Shown: one piece after another, positions 21,510-34,566 of the stretch | Layout of the letters: each line of letters starts with the position of its first letter | Numbering within the stretch: the first letter of the stretch is position 1 | Origin: Neoceratodus forsteri | Taxonomy: Eukaryota; Chordata; Ceratodontiformes; Ceratodontidae | Direction of reading: 5' to 3' | Assembly: GCA_016271365.2 (NCBI GenBank) | Contig: CM028129.1 | Coordinates: forward strand, 432,952,501-433,016,500 | Length of the DNA stretch: 64,000 nt | Translations under genes and position numbers: made by a program | Notes under the pieces: generated by a model | Databases searched by the model: none | Seen by the model: the letters and a program-made list of their open reading frames with translations, nothing else | Told to the model about the DNA's origin: nothing

Positions 21510-22727
21510 TCATCCATGCAGGTTGTGCCCTTCCCATTGGTGGTTGCACATGGCCCCATGACCTACCTGGGTTGGTTGAAGTGCTCCTCTGTGATGGTGT
21601 CCCGGTGCAGCTTCGACATCCGTATCAGGCGGGGGTCCCTTCGCCCAAGAGGGGGGCTGCCCATCACCGTCTGCACCAGCATCCTCATCGTCCCCATCGC
21701 TGTCCCCCTCTTCGACCTCTACAGCTATCCCACAGTCATTGGCCATGTTGTGGAGGATGCAGCAGGCCAGGAATAGCCCGCAGGCCTTCAAGGGGCTGTA
21801 CTGTAGGGCACCGCCAGATGTGTCCAGGCAACAGAAACATGCCTTCAGCATCCCGAACACCCACTCTATGACATTGCGTGTGGTGGCATGTGCCTCATTG
21901 TACCGTTGCTGCGATGGGGTCGCGGGGCACCGGTATGGTGTGAGCAGCCAGGGACGGAGCAGGTAGCCACTGTCACCTGTGTGTAGAGGGTGGACATTAG
22001 TATGGTGGTCAGCGTCGCTCTGCCTTGGGCTATCAAGGCCAGTACCCATGGCACCCCCCCAAAAAAAAATGTCATCCTGCGTGATGTGCATACTCACCCA
22101 CTAGGTGGCCAGTGGGGATGTCCCCACTCTCAAACCTGTGGCACAGTGCAGACTGGTGCCAGATGAAGGCATCATGTGCTCCCCCAGGGTGTGTGGCACA
22201 GACATTGTTTATGCACCCCCTGGCATCACACACCACCTGGCAGTTGATGCTGGCATAGCCCTTTCTGTTGACATATGCTACACCTTCTGGGCCAGGTGGC
22301 GTGTGGATGGCCACATGGGTGCAGTCAATGGCCCCGAGCACACCAGGCATACGTGCTACCCTGTGGAACCCTTGTATATGTGTGCTGTGCGCTCCGCCTG
22401 TGTGCTGGGGAAATGGATGTACTCTGCAGCATGTGGCAGCAGTGCGCTGAGGAATTGTGTGAGTAGGCATGATGTGGCCGACTGGGTTATGCCTGTTGTG
22501 TCCCCTGTTGGTCTCTGGAAGGTGCCCGTGGTGAGCAGGCACATGACAGCTGTCACCTTTGTCTCCACTGACGGAGCATGGCTCCGTCGTGTGGGTGCCT
22601 GCATCTCATCATTGCACAGCTCACAGAGCCGCCTCAGGATTGCCCGGTTCAGGCGGTACCAGCCCACAATCTCTGTGTCACTGTAGTGCTCGAACGTGGT
22701 GTGGGCTCGGTACTGCCTCTGGGGCAT
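21510..22727 (-). CDS. PIF/Harbinger transposase (HARBI1-like DDE), two exons, one frameshift
   Basis: Starts MPQRQYRAHTTFEHYSD. An N-terminal helical part follows (RLNRAILRRLCELCND), then the DDE_Tnp_4-type catalytic domain. First aspartate: GVLGAIDCTHVAI. Next come RKGYASINCQVVCD and HPGGAHDAFIW, with the second aspartate. GDSGYLLRPWLLTPYR and TRNVIEWVFGMLK, with the glutamate, complete the triad, followed by CCILHNMAND. The acidic tail is VEEGDSDGDDEDAGAD. A 121-bp intron fits 22097-21977 on this strand (GTGAGT to CACAG) and restores LVG-DSGYLL in frame. A single frameshift lies near 22365 (HIYKG to FHRVARM). Otherwise the reading frame is open, so this is the best-preserved gene in the window. 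It would cut and join element ends with a 3-bp target duplication. Confidence 0.85.
21977..22097 (-). other. Predicted intron of the Harbinger transposase
   Basis: On the minus strand the donor is G|GTGAGTATGC and the acceptor is CTACACACAG|GTGACAGTGG. Removing 121 bp joins the codon for G (G+GT) and gives GHLVGDSGYLL in frame, the expected family sequence. The retained form would hit a stop (HHAG then TGA). Confidence 0.75.
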
Positions 22728-23387
22728 ATCAACATGGCCCTTCCACGCCGCTGCCCTGCCTGCCTTCTCACACCCTCACACGCCTCCATCTGGACAGTGG
22801 TACTGGCCATGTCCCTGGCTGGTGTCCCCCGCAGCTGTTATCCGTTCCCCCCACTGTCTTTTGTGATGCTCCCCCTACACCGGGTACACCTCCAGCCTTT
22901 GGCTGTCCTGCCTACTGCCACTGCCCTCAGTCCACTTCTGCACCTCCCCTGTCTCTCCTGCGCAGTGGCACAGGCTCCCCACTCCTGTCCTGTTCCTTCC
23001 CAGGTGTGCCCTGTCCTGCTCCTGCCAAGTCCCACTCGCTGCTGCCTTCTGTACTGGTGCTGTCACCTTGCTCCCACCTCTGGCTTCCCTGTAGCGTTCT
23101 TGCACCTCTCTCTTGTTCCTTTTTTTTTTTTGGATCATTTCCACTGTCGTGCAACTTCCGCTTGCTCTCCTATTGTGCATGGCGCATGCTGTTGAATATC
23201 ACACTGCGCCATTTATTCATGGTTCACTCCCCACAGTTGCGCATGCATTTATTACCATTGCGCTCTTGCGCATTGCTATTTATGGGCGGATTCGCCTCCG
23301 CATTGAATATCGTGAATGGCGCTTTTCAGACTTGCACTGGCGCATCTCTGTTGCACATGGCACAACCCTTTTGAATATCTAGGCCTA

Positions 23388-25400
23388 TGTGTATATTCCA
23401 GCATGGACTGTAACAAGTGCTCTTACCAGATAGTTGGTCCTGTCAATGTGCATACTGCCATGCTGCTGTGTCTTTCTTCAGTGTTGGTTTTGAATACAGG
23501 TATCAAATGCTTGACAAGCTTACTGTGCCTTTATTCTTATGTGCAGTTCTGCATGATTCCTCATTAAGAAAAAAATTTAATAAAAAAACATAAACCAATA
23601 GCCTTATATAACTTTTTTTTAATCACCATAGCTCATTTTCAGGGGTGGGGTGGGGAGGGGTGGAGGGGTTGCTGGACTGCTTCTGTTTCAGTAATAGGCT
23701 CCTTGATCATGTCAGTATTCACAACGGAGATATCTGACATCTGTCTGCGACATCAGCTAGCCCTAGTTAGTTTGATTGTACATCTCAGCGCAACCCTTGT
23801 CCATGCCAAGTGGATGACAGTTGCACAAAGGCAGAGACATTGTCATTATATGGGTCAGTCGGACACATAATTGCAGGAGCTCAGTTCCTCATGGCAAAGC
23901 AACCCCCAGCCACATGATGCAGTTCCACACCCATCCCTGCAATATCAAACACAGAGTTAAATCTGTTTATGTGTGACTTTTGACCACACTGTGCCCTGTG
24001 TGAAAGTGAACTGAGTGACACCTGCTACCCACAGCGTTTCTCTTCCAGTCTATATTGAGGGTCACTGAGCCCATCCGTCCACTACCTGCCATTTTTGTGC
24101 ATGGTACTGTTATACTATCACTGGCTGGTCTAACCTAGTGGAGACCTGCGGACATGATCGGTATGGGAGTTGGAGGTGGAGGGTTTATCAATTACAAAGC
24201 ACAGTGTACCACATCAGTTTTGGGTTGCAAGTCCCAACTTTGAAATGGTGCATTTGCGCTTCTGCCACAAGAAAGTGTCACTCTTCTCTGGCATAGGTTG
24301 TTCACGGCTGATAAAAAAAGTAATACAAAGTTAAACACGGCCAGCCTTCACTGTCCACAATGTTCCTACTCTGTGTTGCTCTATTATCTTCACCTCTTTT
24401 AAAATACAAAAAAAAATTACTTGGTGTGTGTTTGTGAACTCCATTTCCACTTATTGTTAGCCATAGGCATGCAGTCTGTCAATGATTAGATGCTCGGTTC
24501 TGCTGCTCGCACAATATGCATTGACTGAGAGTTTTATATCATGAGATACTTTCAGGCTATGTTTGAGGTAATTGAAGACCTGATTAATAGAAACAGCTCA
24601 CCGTCTGCACATACAATGTCCTTCTGTGGCTTTCATTGTTGCAGACTACAGCTAGAGGCACACTGACACCTGCATGCAAAAGTGGCTGCTCCACTGCATG
24701 AATAAGGCACTAACTGCACGGTGGATATATCGGGCATAGTGTAACACATTGTTCCATAAGGATAAGATGCAAGTATAAGCAGCCATGGGGCATAAGAATA
24801 GCAGGATGCTGTCTGTTTCATTGTATAACCTGTAGCATGCTGCTTAGCCAAGTTTCTTGCCAAAGTTATGGGTTTAGACTCAGATATGTGCATAACAATG
24901 ACATTAACTTAAGTAGCATAGGTCAATACTGTTTAATTGCACATGTATCATATACTAAGATGCTTCTTGTTAACGGTTATTAAATAAAAAAGGGGAGCGG
25001 GAGGGTGGTACATGCAGTTCAGAGAGCCTTGCTTTTCCAAAGACTGTGCATAATCTTAAAATATGATGATTGGCATCCATTAGTAGTGGACGATGCCATG
25101 CCTGTGGGTATCCCAGCCTCCAGTGATATGCTCCTTCCCTTCTCTGGTGATGTCTAATTAGTGAAACCGGGAAGAGATAGGAAGTTGCTGTACAACTCAA
25201 CCTTACATCTGCATGCTTTACCTCTTTCACTGCTAAGCAACCCAGAATAGCTGCAGATGCGTGGAACACCCCTCCCCCATAGATAACTGATGGGAATATA
25301 CCACCAAGTCCACTGGGGAGTCAGCCCCTATCCCAATCTCCAGTAACTTATAACCTCAAACCAGAGGCAAAACAGCCTAACATTAGCTCCTAAATGACTG
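23388..25400. other. No gene recognised
   Basis: AT-balanced sequence with short A and T runs (23570-23620) and a G-rich run (GGGGTGGGGTGGGGAGGGG near 23644). The frames at 24633-24893 and 24970-25269 on minus show no motif I can name. No element ends seen. Confidence 0.5.
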
Positions 25401-28400
25401 TAAAACTGAACTCCCTTACTAGAGCCCCCACCAGGCTTTTAGCCTTCTCCCCTTCTCTCACACCTCATATCCTCCCCTGGGTATAGGAGGTGGACCATCA
25501 GAGAAACATTACCTTCTCACACCCCTAGAGGGTTCATCCTGACACTTTACATACCCCACCTCCCACTGCCTATTGGCCAACACTTGTAGCTTCCTCTGCT
25601 CTGCCTATGCCTCCCATCCCCCTTCTCTCACCCCACGTAGTACTTACTGATTGAAGTGCTCCCTTTCTCAATCTCTCTTTCTATCTGCCTCCTGCTAGCC
25701 AAGTTATTCCTTCCTGTTCATCTCACTTCCCCACCCCTACTGTGTTAGTATGCAAGCCATGCGGGTTCTCTCTGCCTTTCTCTCGCCTCTCCTCCTCCTC
25801 CTCCTCCTCCTTGCCCTGCCCCCCCCTACTCTCTCCCTGGTCCTAGCCACCCCCACCCATCCCCCGCCCCTGCCACCCTCTACTCTGGTTTCCACTGCTA
25901 CTCCATGGAAACCCTCCACTTCCACTAGAGACTTGTGCTTGGGCCACCATTTGGATATTCCTGGTTACTTACCCCAACCACTTCTTTCAACAAGTGTGGC
26001 CACCTCTCTACACTGTATCACCTTGCAGTCCATATTGGATACCGCCTGGAGCCTTGCAACTTCTACTCCCGGAAGCAATGATCAAAACCATCTCTCAAAG
26101 AGCTGCGACTCTGCTCCTTAAAACTCCTACTCCACCTCCTTCTCATCTCAGGTAGTGTCTATCCCAATCCTGGCCCTAGAAGCTCAGGCCACACACAAAC
26201 TCCAGGTGCTCTTATCCTTGCAACCATTAATATCTGCAGCCTACTACCAAAGCTGGATGCACTCCAAGCCTTCATATGCCAACACAACCCTGACATCCTT
26301 GCAGTGGTGGAAACTTGGCTGATGCCTAAAGTTCCTGACTCGGAAGTAACAATTCAGGGCTACAATGTCCACAGGCTGGACTGGATATCCAAAAAAGGAG
26401 GTGGTTGCACAATCTATATCAAAGACTCACTGTCATGGCACCCTGTAGCAACTCCATCACTTTCTGCCTCGGCCCAGATTCTGCCAATAAAAATCGTCCT
26501 AGGTCCCAACCATAAAGCCCTGACTATTGTCTCCATATACATCCTGCCCAGGGACCCTAAACATGGCTTCAACGACATCCTAAACTTTATCAACTCTCAT
26601 CCTCCTGAAGCTGAACTTATTCTACTAGGGGATTTCAACATAAACTGGTTAGCATTGGGCGCCAGTACCTATAAAGACTCCTTCTCAGCTGTTAACCTCA
26701 CGCAAATGGTAAACTCCCCTACTAGGATTAACTACAAGACTGGCACCAGTACCCTTCTGGATTGGGTCCAGACCTCTCACCTCACAAAGATTTCTCATAC
26801 GACGTTTCTCCCAGACTCTCTCAGTGACCACTTCCCAGTCATATGTGCATGTACTAACAAATTCCTCAAGCCCCCTCCCAAAATTATCACTAGCAGAGTC
26901 CTTGCTCATGGAAAACTTCCACATCTCAAACAAAACTGCTTCTACAAGACTGGCTACCCATCTACGAAGCAACAGATGTTAACTTGACTCTTGATCACTT
27001 CATATCAATTTTCAACAAAGCCTGCGACCTCTTTGCCCCTGCTAAAAGGCGCAAAACAAAATCTCTTTCTAACCCATGGCTCACTGCGGCTATTCTCTCA
27101 CAGCTGAAACTAAGGGATCACTTCTGGGCAGTTGCTAGGGCCACTGGCAAACAACTGGACATCCAAAATTACAAATAAGCATGAAATGCCTGCACAAAAG
27201 CCATCCGGCTCATGAAATCCACCTTTTACAAAGACGCTGTCACCAATACGTGGATAAACGGTTGTGCTTTTCGGCACAATATCAAGGATGTCACAGGGAA
27301 GCAGCCAAAAACCTCTCCGGCCATGTTAATGGTTGATGGATCCTCAACCCTCAACCCCAAGGTGATCGCAAACATCTTTAACACGGCTTTTTCAGACCTT
27401 AGTGCTGTCCTACCCCATGACTTTTTTGAAAACAGGGCCTACTCCCCAAATACCTCAGCCCCACAGTCTAATCATCCCCTCTTCTACTTCAGGGAGGTAA
27501 GGCTGAATGAAGCTTGCCACTATTTTACTGCAGCTATCTCTAAATCTAGATCTAGTAGCAACACCCTGGACCTTAAGCTTCTGTTGCTCACCCTCGATGA
27601 GGTAATTCATCCATTAACAAAAATCCTAAACCTCTCTCTCAGCTGTGGAAAATTCCCAGACTTATGGAAAATGGCCACCGTGACACCTGTCCATAAAAGT
27701 GGGGATAAGACGAATCACTCAAATTATCGCCCTATCTCCATACTGTCCCCACTCTCTAAGGCACTTGAGCACATCGTGGCTGATCAACTTAACGAACACT
27801 TGGATAAATACAATATACCTTGTCCACAACCACCACAGCCCTTCCTGAGTACACTGGAGCTCTGCACAAATCCCTTGACAACGGCCTTCTCACAGGGGCT
27901 GTTTTTGTTGACCTCTCCAAGGCCTTCAATACAGTACACCATGGACTACTAATTGACCAACTACTGAATGCCATGCTATCGCATGACTCTTCTCTCTGGT
28001 TTAAAAGCTACTTAGAAAACCGGTCACAGAGAGTAAAAATTGCTGACGCTCTTTCTGACATCTTGCCTGTTCACTCAGGTGTCCCACAAGGATCCATACC
28101 GGGCCCCCTCCTTTTTAGCCTTTTCTTAAACTCCCTCTCTTACCTATTCTCTGAGCAGATCATACTATATGCTGATGATGCTGTTGTATTCTCCACTCAC
28201 AAAGATCCTGCAACTCTTCAACACAACCTTCAACTTGGTTTTAGTTCTGTAGAGACATGGTTTCTTAATCATAAACTGGTCCTCAATGACAAGAAAACCA
28301 AATCTATGCTCTTCTGCAGCTCTCATAACCCACACAGGCTACACCACTTGTCTACCTCCACCACCCGGGGGAACACTCTAGATCAGGGGGGGTCCTTCAA

Positions 28401-29435
28401 ATACTTAGGTATACAGCTTGACCCTAATCACTCCTATGGACCTCAGGTAGATAATGTAGCTAGAGCTGCTAATACACGTCTTGGTCTCCTCTACAAACAC
28501 AGACAACACCTCACGCCAGAAGCTTTGAAGGTTGCAGTCCTGAGCTCTGTGATCTCTGTAATAGACTATGGTCTCATCATTTATGGCTCGGCCACAACCA
28601 CAACCCTTAGACGCCTCTCAACTGCCTTAAATAAGGCATGTTGGCTCATCACTGGTGCTCACCATCTCACCCACACATGTGACCTGTACACCCAGACCGG
28701 CTGGCTCCAACTATCAAACTGCATAAAGTTTCTCACCTGCTCCATAGCGAAAAAAATCTACCTTGGCCTTGCACCTTCTGGAGTCTCAACTCTGTTATAC
28801 CACTGAACCAACAAATGGTGCCTTCGGAAATCCACGCTACACTTACTGAAAGTCCCCCACTGTCACACTTCACAGGGACAACACTCTTTTGCTTATCGAG
28901 CGCCACTCTGGTTCAATGGCCTCAGCCCCACCATCTCCTCTGCCCTGACAATTGGTGTGTTTAAAACTAGGCTGTGGGACTATCTCACTACCAACAGCTC
29001 CTGTGACTGCCCAACTTAACCTTGTTTCTCCGCTTCCCTGCCTGCTCTGGTGGTCCCCCCCCCCCCACTGGATTCTCCCCTCACATCTTGGTATACCCAA
29101 TGCTGCACTTTTCACCCTCTCCCCACCCTACCTACTTTCCTTCTCCCCCCCCTCTTCTCTTTCCCTATGATTCTGGCACTTCTTATCTCTTGTCTGTTTT
29201 CTCTGACAAATGCCGCTGACTGCCTTGCTTACAATGTTACCCTTGAATTGTACTAATCTGTAATCTGTTTGCAATGTCCACATTGTTGTAATGTCTGTCT
29301 TGATGTTCCCCATAATTTGAATTTCTCTGACGTGAAACCTTTGTAAAAGAGCCTTGACTCAAAGGTATTTGTAATCCTAGACTTGATAAATAAATGATAA
29401 AATAAATAAATAAATAAAGGAATGTCGACTATGGT
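25400..29435 (+). mobile_element. Rex1-like non-LTR retrotransposon, copy 2
   Basis: Same architecture as copy 1: a C/T-rich leader (25400-25750), a proline- and leucine-rich leader frame, endonuclease, RT, C-terminal region, 3' UTR, a stem-loop (AAAGAGCCTTGACTCAAAG near 29345) and a (AAATAA)n tail ending near 29420. No GCGCCTGAG-type monomers are visible upstream, so it may be 5' truncated within the leader. Left edge approximate. Confidence 0.75.
25750..28805 (+). pseudogene. Rex1-like LINE ORF2 (endonuclease-reverse transcriptase), lightly broken
   Basis: An ATG at 25750 opens a 123-aa frame with a signal-peptide-like N-terminus (FLSPLLLLLLLLALPPPTLS). A frame change near 26110 leads to LLLHLLLISGSVYPNPGP and then the endonuclease 26304-26980: VVETWLMP, GGGCTIYIKD, LLGDFNINWL, TLLDWVQTS and LPDSLSDHFPVI, with catalytic E, D-N and D-H visible. 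RT: VHKSGDKTNHSNYRPISILS at 27690, VFVDLSKAFNTVHHGLLIDQ (motif A), HSGVPQGSIPGPLLFSLF and LYADDAVVFS (motif C intact). The C-terminus has KTKSMLFCSS, FKYLGIQLDP and NKACWLITGAHHLTHTCDLY. Breaks: near 26110, 26985, a TAA at 27176, and near 27830. It is the best guide to the family's intact sequence in this window, and the catalytic residues are kept. Not functional as it stands. Confidence 0.85.
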
Positions 29436-29781
29436 CTTTCGGGTCAATAGGAATAACCACACTCTACAAAGTTTAGTTAAGCATTAGTTTCTTCACTTTC
29501 AAGGGGCTGCTTCTCATTTTGTTAAATCTTGAAAACAGTGTAGGCGATCCTGGAGTGTGGCATGCAATATTACGTTACATTCAGCAAAAGTGCTTCAGGA
29601 AGGCACAAAAAAAAGGTGTTTGCCGCAGCAAACTCTGGGTTGCTTACAATATTTAGACTGAGTGCCATTATCATGCTAATAACATGTTATATCACTTCAG
29701 TTCCTAAACAAATTAAGCAGCTAGCAGTACACTGCTCACCAGGCAAATCCAGGCCATAGCCATAGAATTGTTTTAGGGTTG

Positions 29782-29782
<1 letters not shown>

Positions 29783-29847
<65 letters not shown>
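29783..29847. repeat. (GATA)n microsatellite at the tail of an L2
   Basis: About 16 perfect GATA units. It directly follows the 3' end of the minus-strand L2 (AAATATTTATC on that strand), so it probably grew from the L2 terminal microsatellite. Confidence 0.95.
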
Positions 29848-29848
<1 letters not shown>

Positions 29849-32800
29849 ATATTTTATTTCTAAAGCGCCCACTTCTGTAGACTCTGGGCGCTGTACAGAA
29901 CAGTTCAATGACAAAATACATATAAACAGCAACTCAACACAAACTTAAAATCCACTCATCCTATTAAAACCCAATCAATCATTAAAAGCCAACTTAAACA
30001 GATACGTTTTTAGTGCCTTCTTAAAGGCTTCTACCAAGGGGGCCTCCCTTAAATAACCAGGAAAGGAATTCCACAAAGTGGGTGCAGCCACCGAAAATGC
30101 CCTATCCCCAGAATGCCTCAATCTCACTCTGGGAACTCAAAGAAGGCCTCCCCCGGCAGAATGAAGTGCCCGAGGTGGACGGTAGGGGGCAAGAAGATCT
30201 TGCAGATAGACAGGTTCCCGTTTGTGTAGGGTTTTATAGGTCAGCAGCCCTATCTTGAAGACAATCCTCCACCTGACTGGCAGCCAGTGCAGTCCACGGA
30301 GGATCGGGGTGATATGATCACTCCGTCTCACCCCAGTCAATAATCTTGCCGCCACATTCTGCACCACCTGCAGCCTGCAGAGGTTGCCCCCAGATAATCC
30401 TAGGTACAGGACATTACAATAGTCCAACCTGGAAGTGACAAAAGCATGCACAAGTGTGGTCAGATCCTCAGGCGGGATCAGGGCTCGGATTCGTGCAATA
30501 TTCCGTAGATGATAAAATCCCCTCCTGACGACAGCTGACACCTGAGCATCAAGTGTCAAACCGTCATCCACAATCATGCCCAAATCCTTCACCTGTCTAG
30601 ACAGAGTAAGGGGAACACCTCCCAACACAAGGTCAGGTGGTAACCCCTCACAACGTCCTCCGCCCCGACAAACTGGATCCAGAAGTACCTCTGTCTTGTC
30701 TGGGTTGAGCTTTAGCCAGTTTTGAGTCATCCAAGCCTGGATCTCATCTAGGCAGTTGTTAAATACAGAGTACGATACCCGGGTATTGGGTGCACAGGAC
30801 AGGTACAGCTGGGTATCATCTGCATAGCAGTGAAAACCCAGCCCGTACTGCCTGATAATGTCCCCCAGTGGCAGCATGTACACTGTGAACAACAAGGGCG
30901 ACAAGACTGAACCCTGCGGTACCCCACAGCACAGAGGCTTTGGGTTAGATGAGGCTAACCCCATCATCACCCTCTACACTCTGCCCATCAGGTATGACCT
31001 GAACCAGTTGATGACATTACCAGACAAGCCACACCAGAACCGCAGGTGGTCAAGTAGCACCTCATGGTCCATAGTATCAAATGCTGTAGAGAGGTCCAGG
31101 AGGACCAAGATAGTCCGGTATCTCCTGTTCCTCGCCACCAGGAGATCAGTAAGCATCCTCACCAAGGCGGTCTCTGTACCATGCCCCACATGAAACCCAG
31201 CCTGGTAAGGCTCATAGGAGGAGGAGGAAGAGGCAAGATGTTTCTCAAGCTGAAAGACCACCACTTTTTCAATAATCTTCCCTAAAAATAGAAGGTTTGA
31301 AACTGGCCTGTAATTGTTGAGGCAATCCGGGTCCAAAGAAGGTTTTTTCAGAAGGGGTTTAACCAAGGCCCCTTTCAAGGCCATTGGGAAGATCCAACTC
31401 CTCAGGGAACTCCAGACAACCCCAGCAATCACAGGCCCCACTAGGTCCAAGCATCCAACCAACAGTCAGGTTAGACCTGCGTCCAGTTCACATTGGGTTG
31501 GCCACAGCTTCAAGATTATTTTCACCACCTCATCCACCCCCCCCAGCTCAAACTCATCCCAGACAGGAGGAGCATTTTAGCACTCTCCAGGTTGGTTCAT
31601 GCATCCCCTTTGAGAGAAACTCGAGGAGACCTCATCCCTGATAGAGGACACTTTGTCAGCAAAGAATACAGACAGCTCCTCACATCTAGTGCTTGAACCT
31701 GCTCCCGCAACACAGAGGCAGGCCGGATGTAATAGCCCATCCACTGTGTGGAAGAGCTGAGCCGGTCTGTTCCTTGCCTCAGCAATCTTTCTAGACAGAT
31801 ATTCCACCTTCTTACGAGAGATTGCCCCCTGACAGTTAATATAATGCAACCTCAGGGCCAACCTGTCCTGTAACAGTCAGATTCTCCTCCAGCATCTCTC
31901 TAACCTCTACCCCTTAGTCTTTAAACTCAGGAGATCCCCATCAAACCAAGGAGGTCTCCAGCGAGTAGACAAGGGATGGAAACGAATGGGTGCAATGGAA
32001 TCGAAGGCCACAGCAACCGCCCCATTATAGGTTACCACTGCTTCCTCTGCTCCAATTGCACAAGCCGCCCCAACACTCGATAGGTCCAGCACTGCAAATA
32101 GTCCTGTCGAGGAAACTCCTCTTAATGAGCGGTACTGGACCATCTTCACAGGAGCAGGACCATCTGGGGGTTGCCACCAAGCATGAACCTCATGGTGCAA
32201 TGATCTGACCAAAATACAGGATCACCACTGAGGTGATTAATCTCTAAGCCTAATGAAAAAAACAAATCCAATGTATGGCCAACCGAGTGCGTAGCTGTTG
32301 CTACTTTTTGTGACAGGCCCAGGGCCCCCATGCTTCTTAAATGGTCATTTCCAAGACCCGAAAGCCCACCGTCGGCATTGAAGTCCCCCAGGATCAACCA
32401 CCTGGGAGACTCCAACACCAGACCGGCAGCAAGTTTCTCAACCTCAACAACAAAATCCCCATGAACTCCAGGGGGACGATAAAGCACAAGGACCCTGAAA
32501 ATGCCCCTACACCCCCTCAGGTGGCCACACACTAGAATGAATGTATATGACCTACAGGTAGCACTGTGAGGTTCAGGCTGGTTTTAAAACAAATGGCCTC
32601 CCCCGCCCTCGATCCTCCCTCAGGTTGTGTATCACGGAGTACCTGGTCGGAACTGCAGCCTCCAAAATGGGTGCAATATTTTCATCCAACCAGGTCTCCG
32701 TGATGCAAGCCAGGTCAACTGAGGATATCAAGTCCACCATTATAGCAGTCTTATTCCTCATCGACCTGGCATTGCATAACACAACCCGAGTAGGATGCAG

Positions 32801-33117
32801 TGAGGCGGCCGAACCCACTAACTGCGCACCATCCATTGTGGAACCCTTGGCTATGAGAACTAAACATGACAACCTCCTCTCCAGTTCCCATTTCACCCCA
32901 GGGCATCTCTTTGGCCCCACCACATGAATCCCAGACACCCCGGCAGCCACTCGGGTACCATCACTGCCCCCAGTCCCCCCCCTCTGAGCTATTCCCAAGG
33001 CTCTATACCTCCTATAGGCAGCAGCTGGAAGTCCAGGGAGCTCAAACAGACAAAGGTCATGGAGGTAGCCCCCCCCCAAGTAACTGAGCCTTGTAATTCC
33101 CAGTTCCAGACACATTT
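29848..33117 (-). pseudogene. L2 LINE with endonuclease and reverse transcriptase
   Basis: Minus-strand L2 with nearly all of its ORF2. Endonuclease (33115-32146): VVLCNARSMRNKTAIMVDLI, ITETWLDENI, LILGDFNADGG, HTLDLFFSLG and SDHCTMRF. Connector: RPPWFDGDLLSLKTKG (near 31910-31960). RT (31462-30137): [88 protein letters not shown] (YADD intact) and LKLNPDKTEVLLDPV. C-terminal: LVHAFVTSRLDYCNVLYLG and LHWLPVRWRIVFKIGLLTYK. Breaks lie near 32540, 32150, 31860, 31580 and 30972. It ends on the left in the (GATA)n tract. The 5' edge near 33117 is where homology stops being recognisable. Confidence 0.88.
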
Positions 33118-34566
33118 TTCACAAATAATTAAAAACTACCCCTTACACTAAATTAATATAAATATACTGCAGTAAATGTCTCAAAACTAAGAAACACCAT
33201 TTGAACATTAACCATTTCAATAATTAGTCAGTGAACAAACAGTATTTGTGTGTGTACTGCCTGATCTTTTTATATGTTCAATACTGTCCAGCTAGTCAAT
33301 GAATGCAACTGCACAAGTCAATCTGCAGTCTCACCTTCAACATCTATGTTCTTTTTTAGGATTCTGTAGTTTGCTTTCACTAGATTTACTAAATACCCAT
33401 TCCTGCAAGGCTGGCTGCAGGTATACATGAATGTTTGCACCCTGAGTACACAAAATTATTATAATTAGGGCACTAGCTTCAAGTTGGAATCATCGGGTGG
33501 GGAATTATCTGGGACGTATATTATTTTAAACAGATTCTTAATTGCAATAAAGTTTACTCTGCAGGTTTTAGTTTGTTTGACTGTTTGTGTATCCAGTGCT
33601 CACAAGCTCACAAGGCTTGCTTTACGAAGTCACATAATTGAGGGGATTTGGTTTCAATTATGTGGATGGGCATGTATATGAGGTTTTTCTTTATAGTTGC
33701 TGTACTTTTAAAAATGAAAAAAGATGCTTTTATAATATAGAGTGCCTTGACATGGTACTGCCGTTTTTGTGTCGTTCCTGAAGACAAATTTGCCATCACA
33801 TTCAAACACCAGTCCATGGGTCAGTAGTTCAAAGCCTCTCTTTACAATGTGAGGCATATTATCATCTGGCAGCAACCAAATACCACCCAATGCAGCGGCT
33901 CAGAAATGCAACTAACAACCAAGTAAGTTGCAAATTGGGGCATTATCGTTTTTTATTATCTGTATTATATGCAAAATATTAAGCATTGCCCTGTTCTCCA
34001 AGATATGTAACCATTACATATTTACACAGCTTCACCATCAGGTTGCAATCCCTCCCCCACACCACCTCAAGTACATAATTGAGAGGCTGATTCATGCACA
34101 TGGGCAGTGATGAAGGGCAACATAAAATAAGGACACAGCTAACAGACGTCTGAGGGCATGTGTTTTTTTTTTTTCAAAGTTGTAACAAAAAGTCGCAATT
34201 TCATACAGATAAGTGCAATGTTAACTGTAAAGAGACAGACACAGAGAGGAAAAATATGTTCACCTCCTGTAACACAGACTGTATGCAAGCAGACCAGCCT
34301 GCTATCCGGTACCTTCAAAACAATGTGCACCCATCGAATGTCAGTGATACCTACCCCCCAACCCACTATGTTGTCTTGCAAGCTGGAGAGAAGAAAAATA
34401 TTTTTCATTCATTTTCTTTTTAAAAACTGACTTAGTAGTACTATTAATGATCGTCTAGTATAATTTTCAGAAAGAACATGTCCTGACAGTATGGTGTGAT
34501 TTGGGAAAAATAGGGAAGCAGTAACTTTTTCCACAGCACGTTCTTTATAAGGGTAGATGTAATGCT
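33118..34566. other. No gene recognised
   Basis: AT-rich sequence with short frames on both strands and a T10 run near 34164. I see no motif or element end. Confidence 0.5.

Larger units (their letters stand above)
19625..23387. mobile_element. PIF/Harbinger DNA transposon, left end missing
   Basis: Carries the two genes that define the superfamily, facing each other: a Myb/SANT-like protein on plus (from 19625) and a DDE transposase on minus (22727-21510). The right end near 23387 reads, on the minus strand, GGCCTAGATATTCAAAAGGG, likely the terminal inverted repeat. A similar end, GGGCTGGATATTCAAACTGC, occurs at 53656. The left end is replaced by the 5' edge of an L2, so the Myb-like gene has lost its start. 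The third-codon pattern is GC-rich compared with the AT-rich flanks. Confidence 0.85.

Noticed and set aside
22559..23374. Long plus-strand frames (271 and 205 aa) over 22.56-23.37 kb
   Set aside because: They lie opposite the Harbinger transposase start and its C-rich flank, have no domain, and end in the transposon terminal region. They are antisense shadows in GC-rich sequence.
24970..25269. Minus-strand 99-aa frame, considered as a second Harbinger-like fragment (GYPQAWHRPLLMDAN)
   Set aside because: Only a weak likeness to a short transposase block, with no DDE residues or neighbouring domains.
25737..25925. Arginine- and glycine-rich minus-strand frame
   Set aside because: It is the antisense of the C/T-rich LINE leader (CTCCTC runs).
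29687..29932. Minus-strand frame with repeated YLSI units
   Set aside because: Direct translation of the (GATA)n microsatellite.
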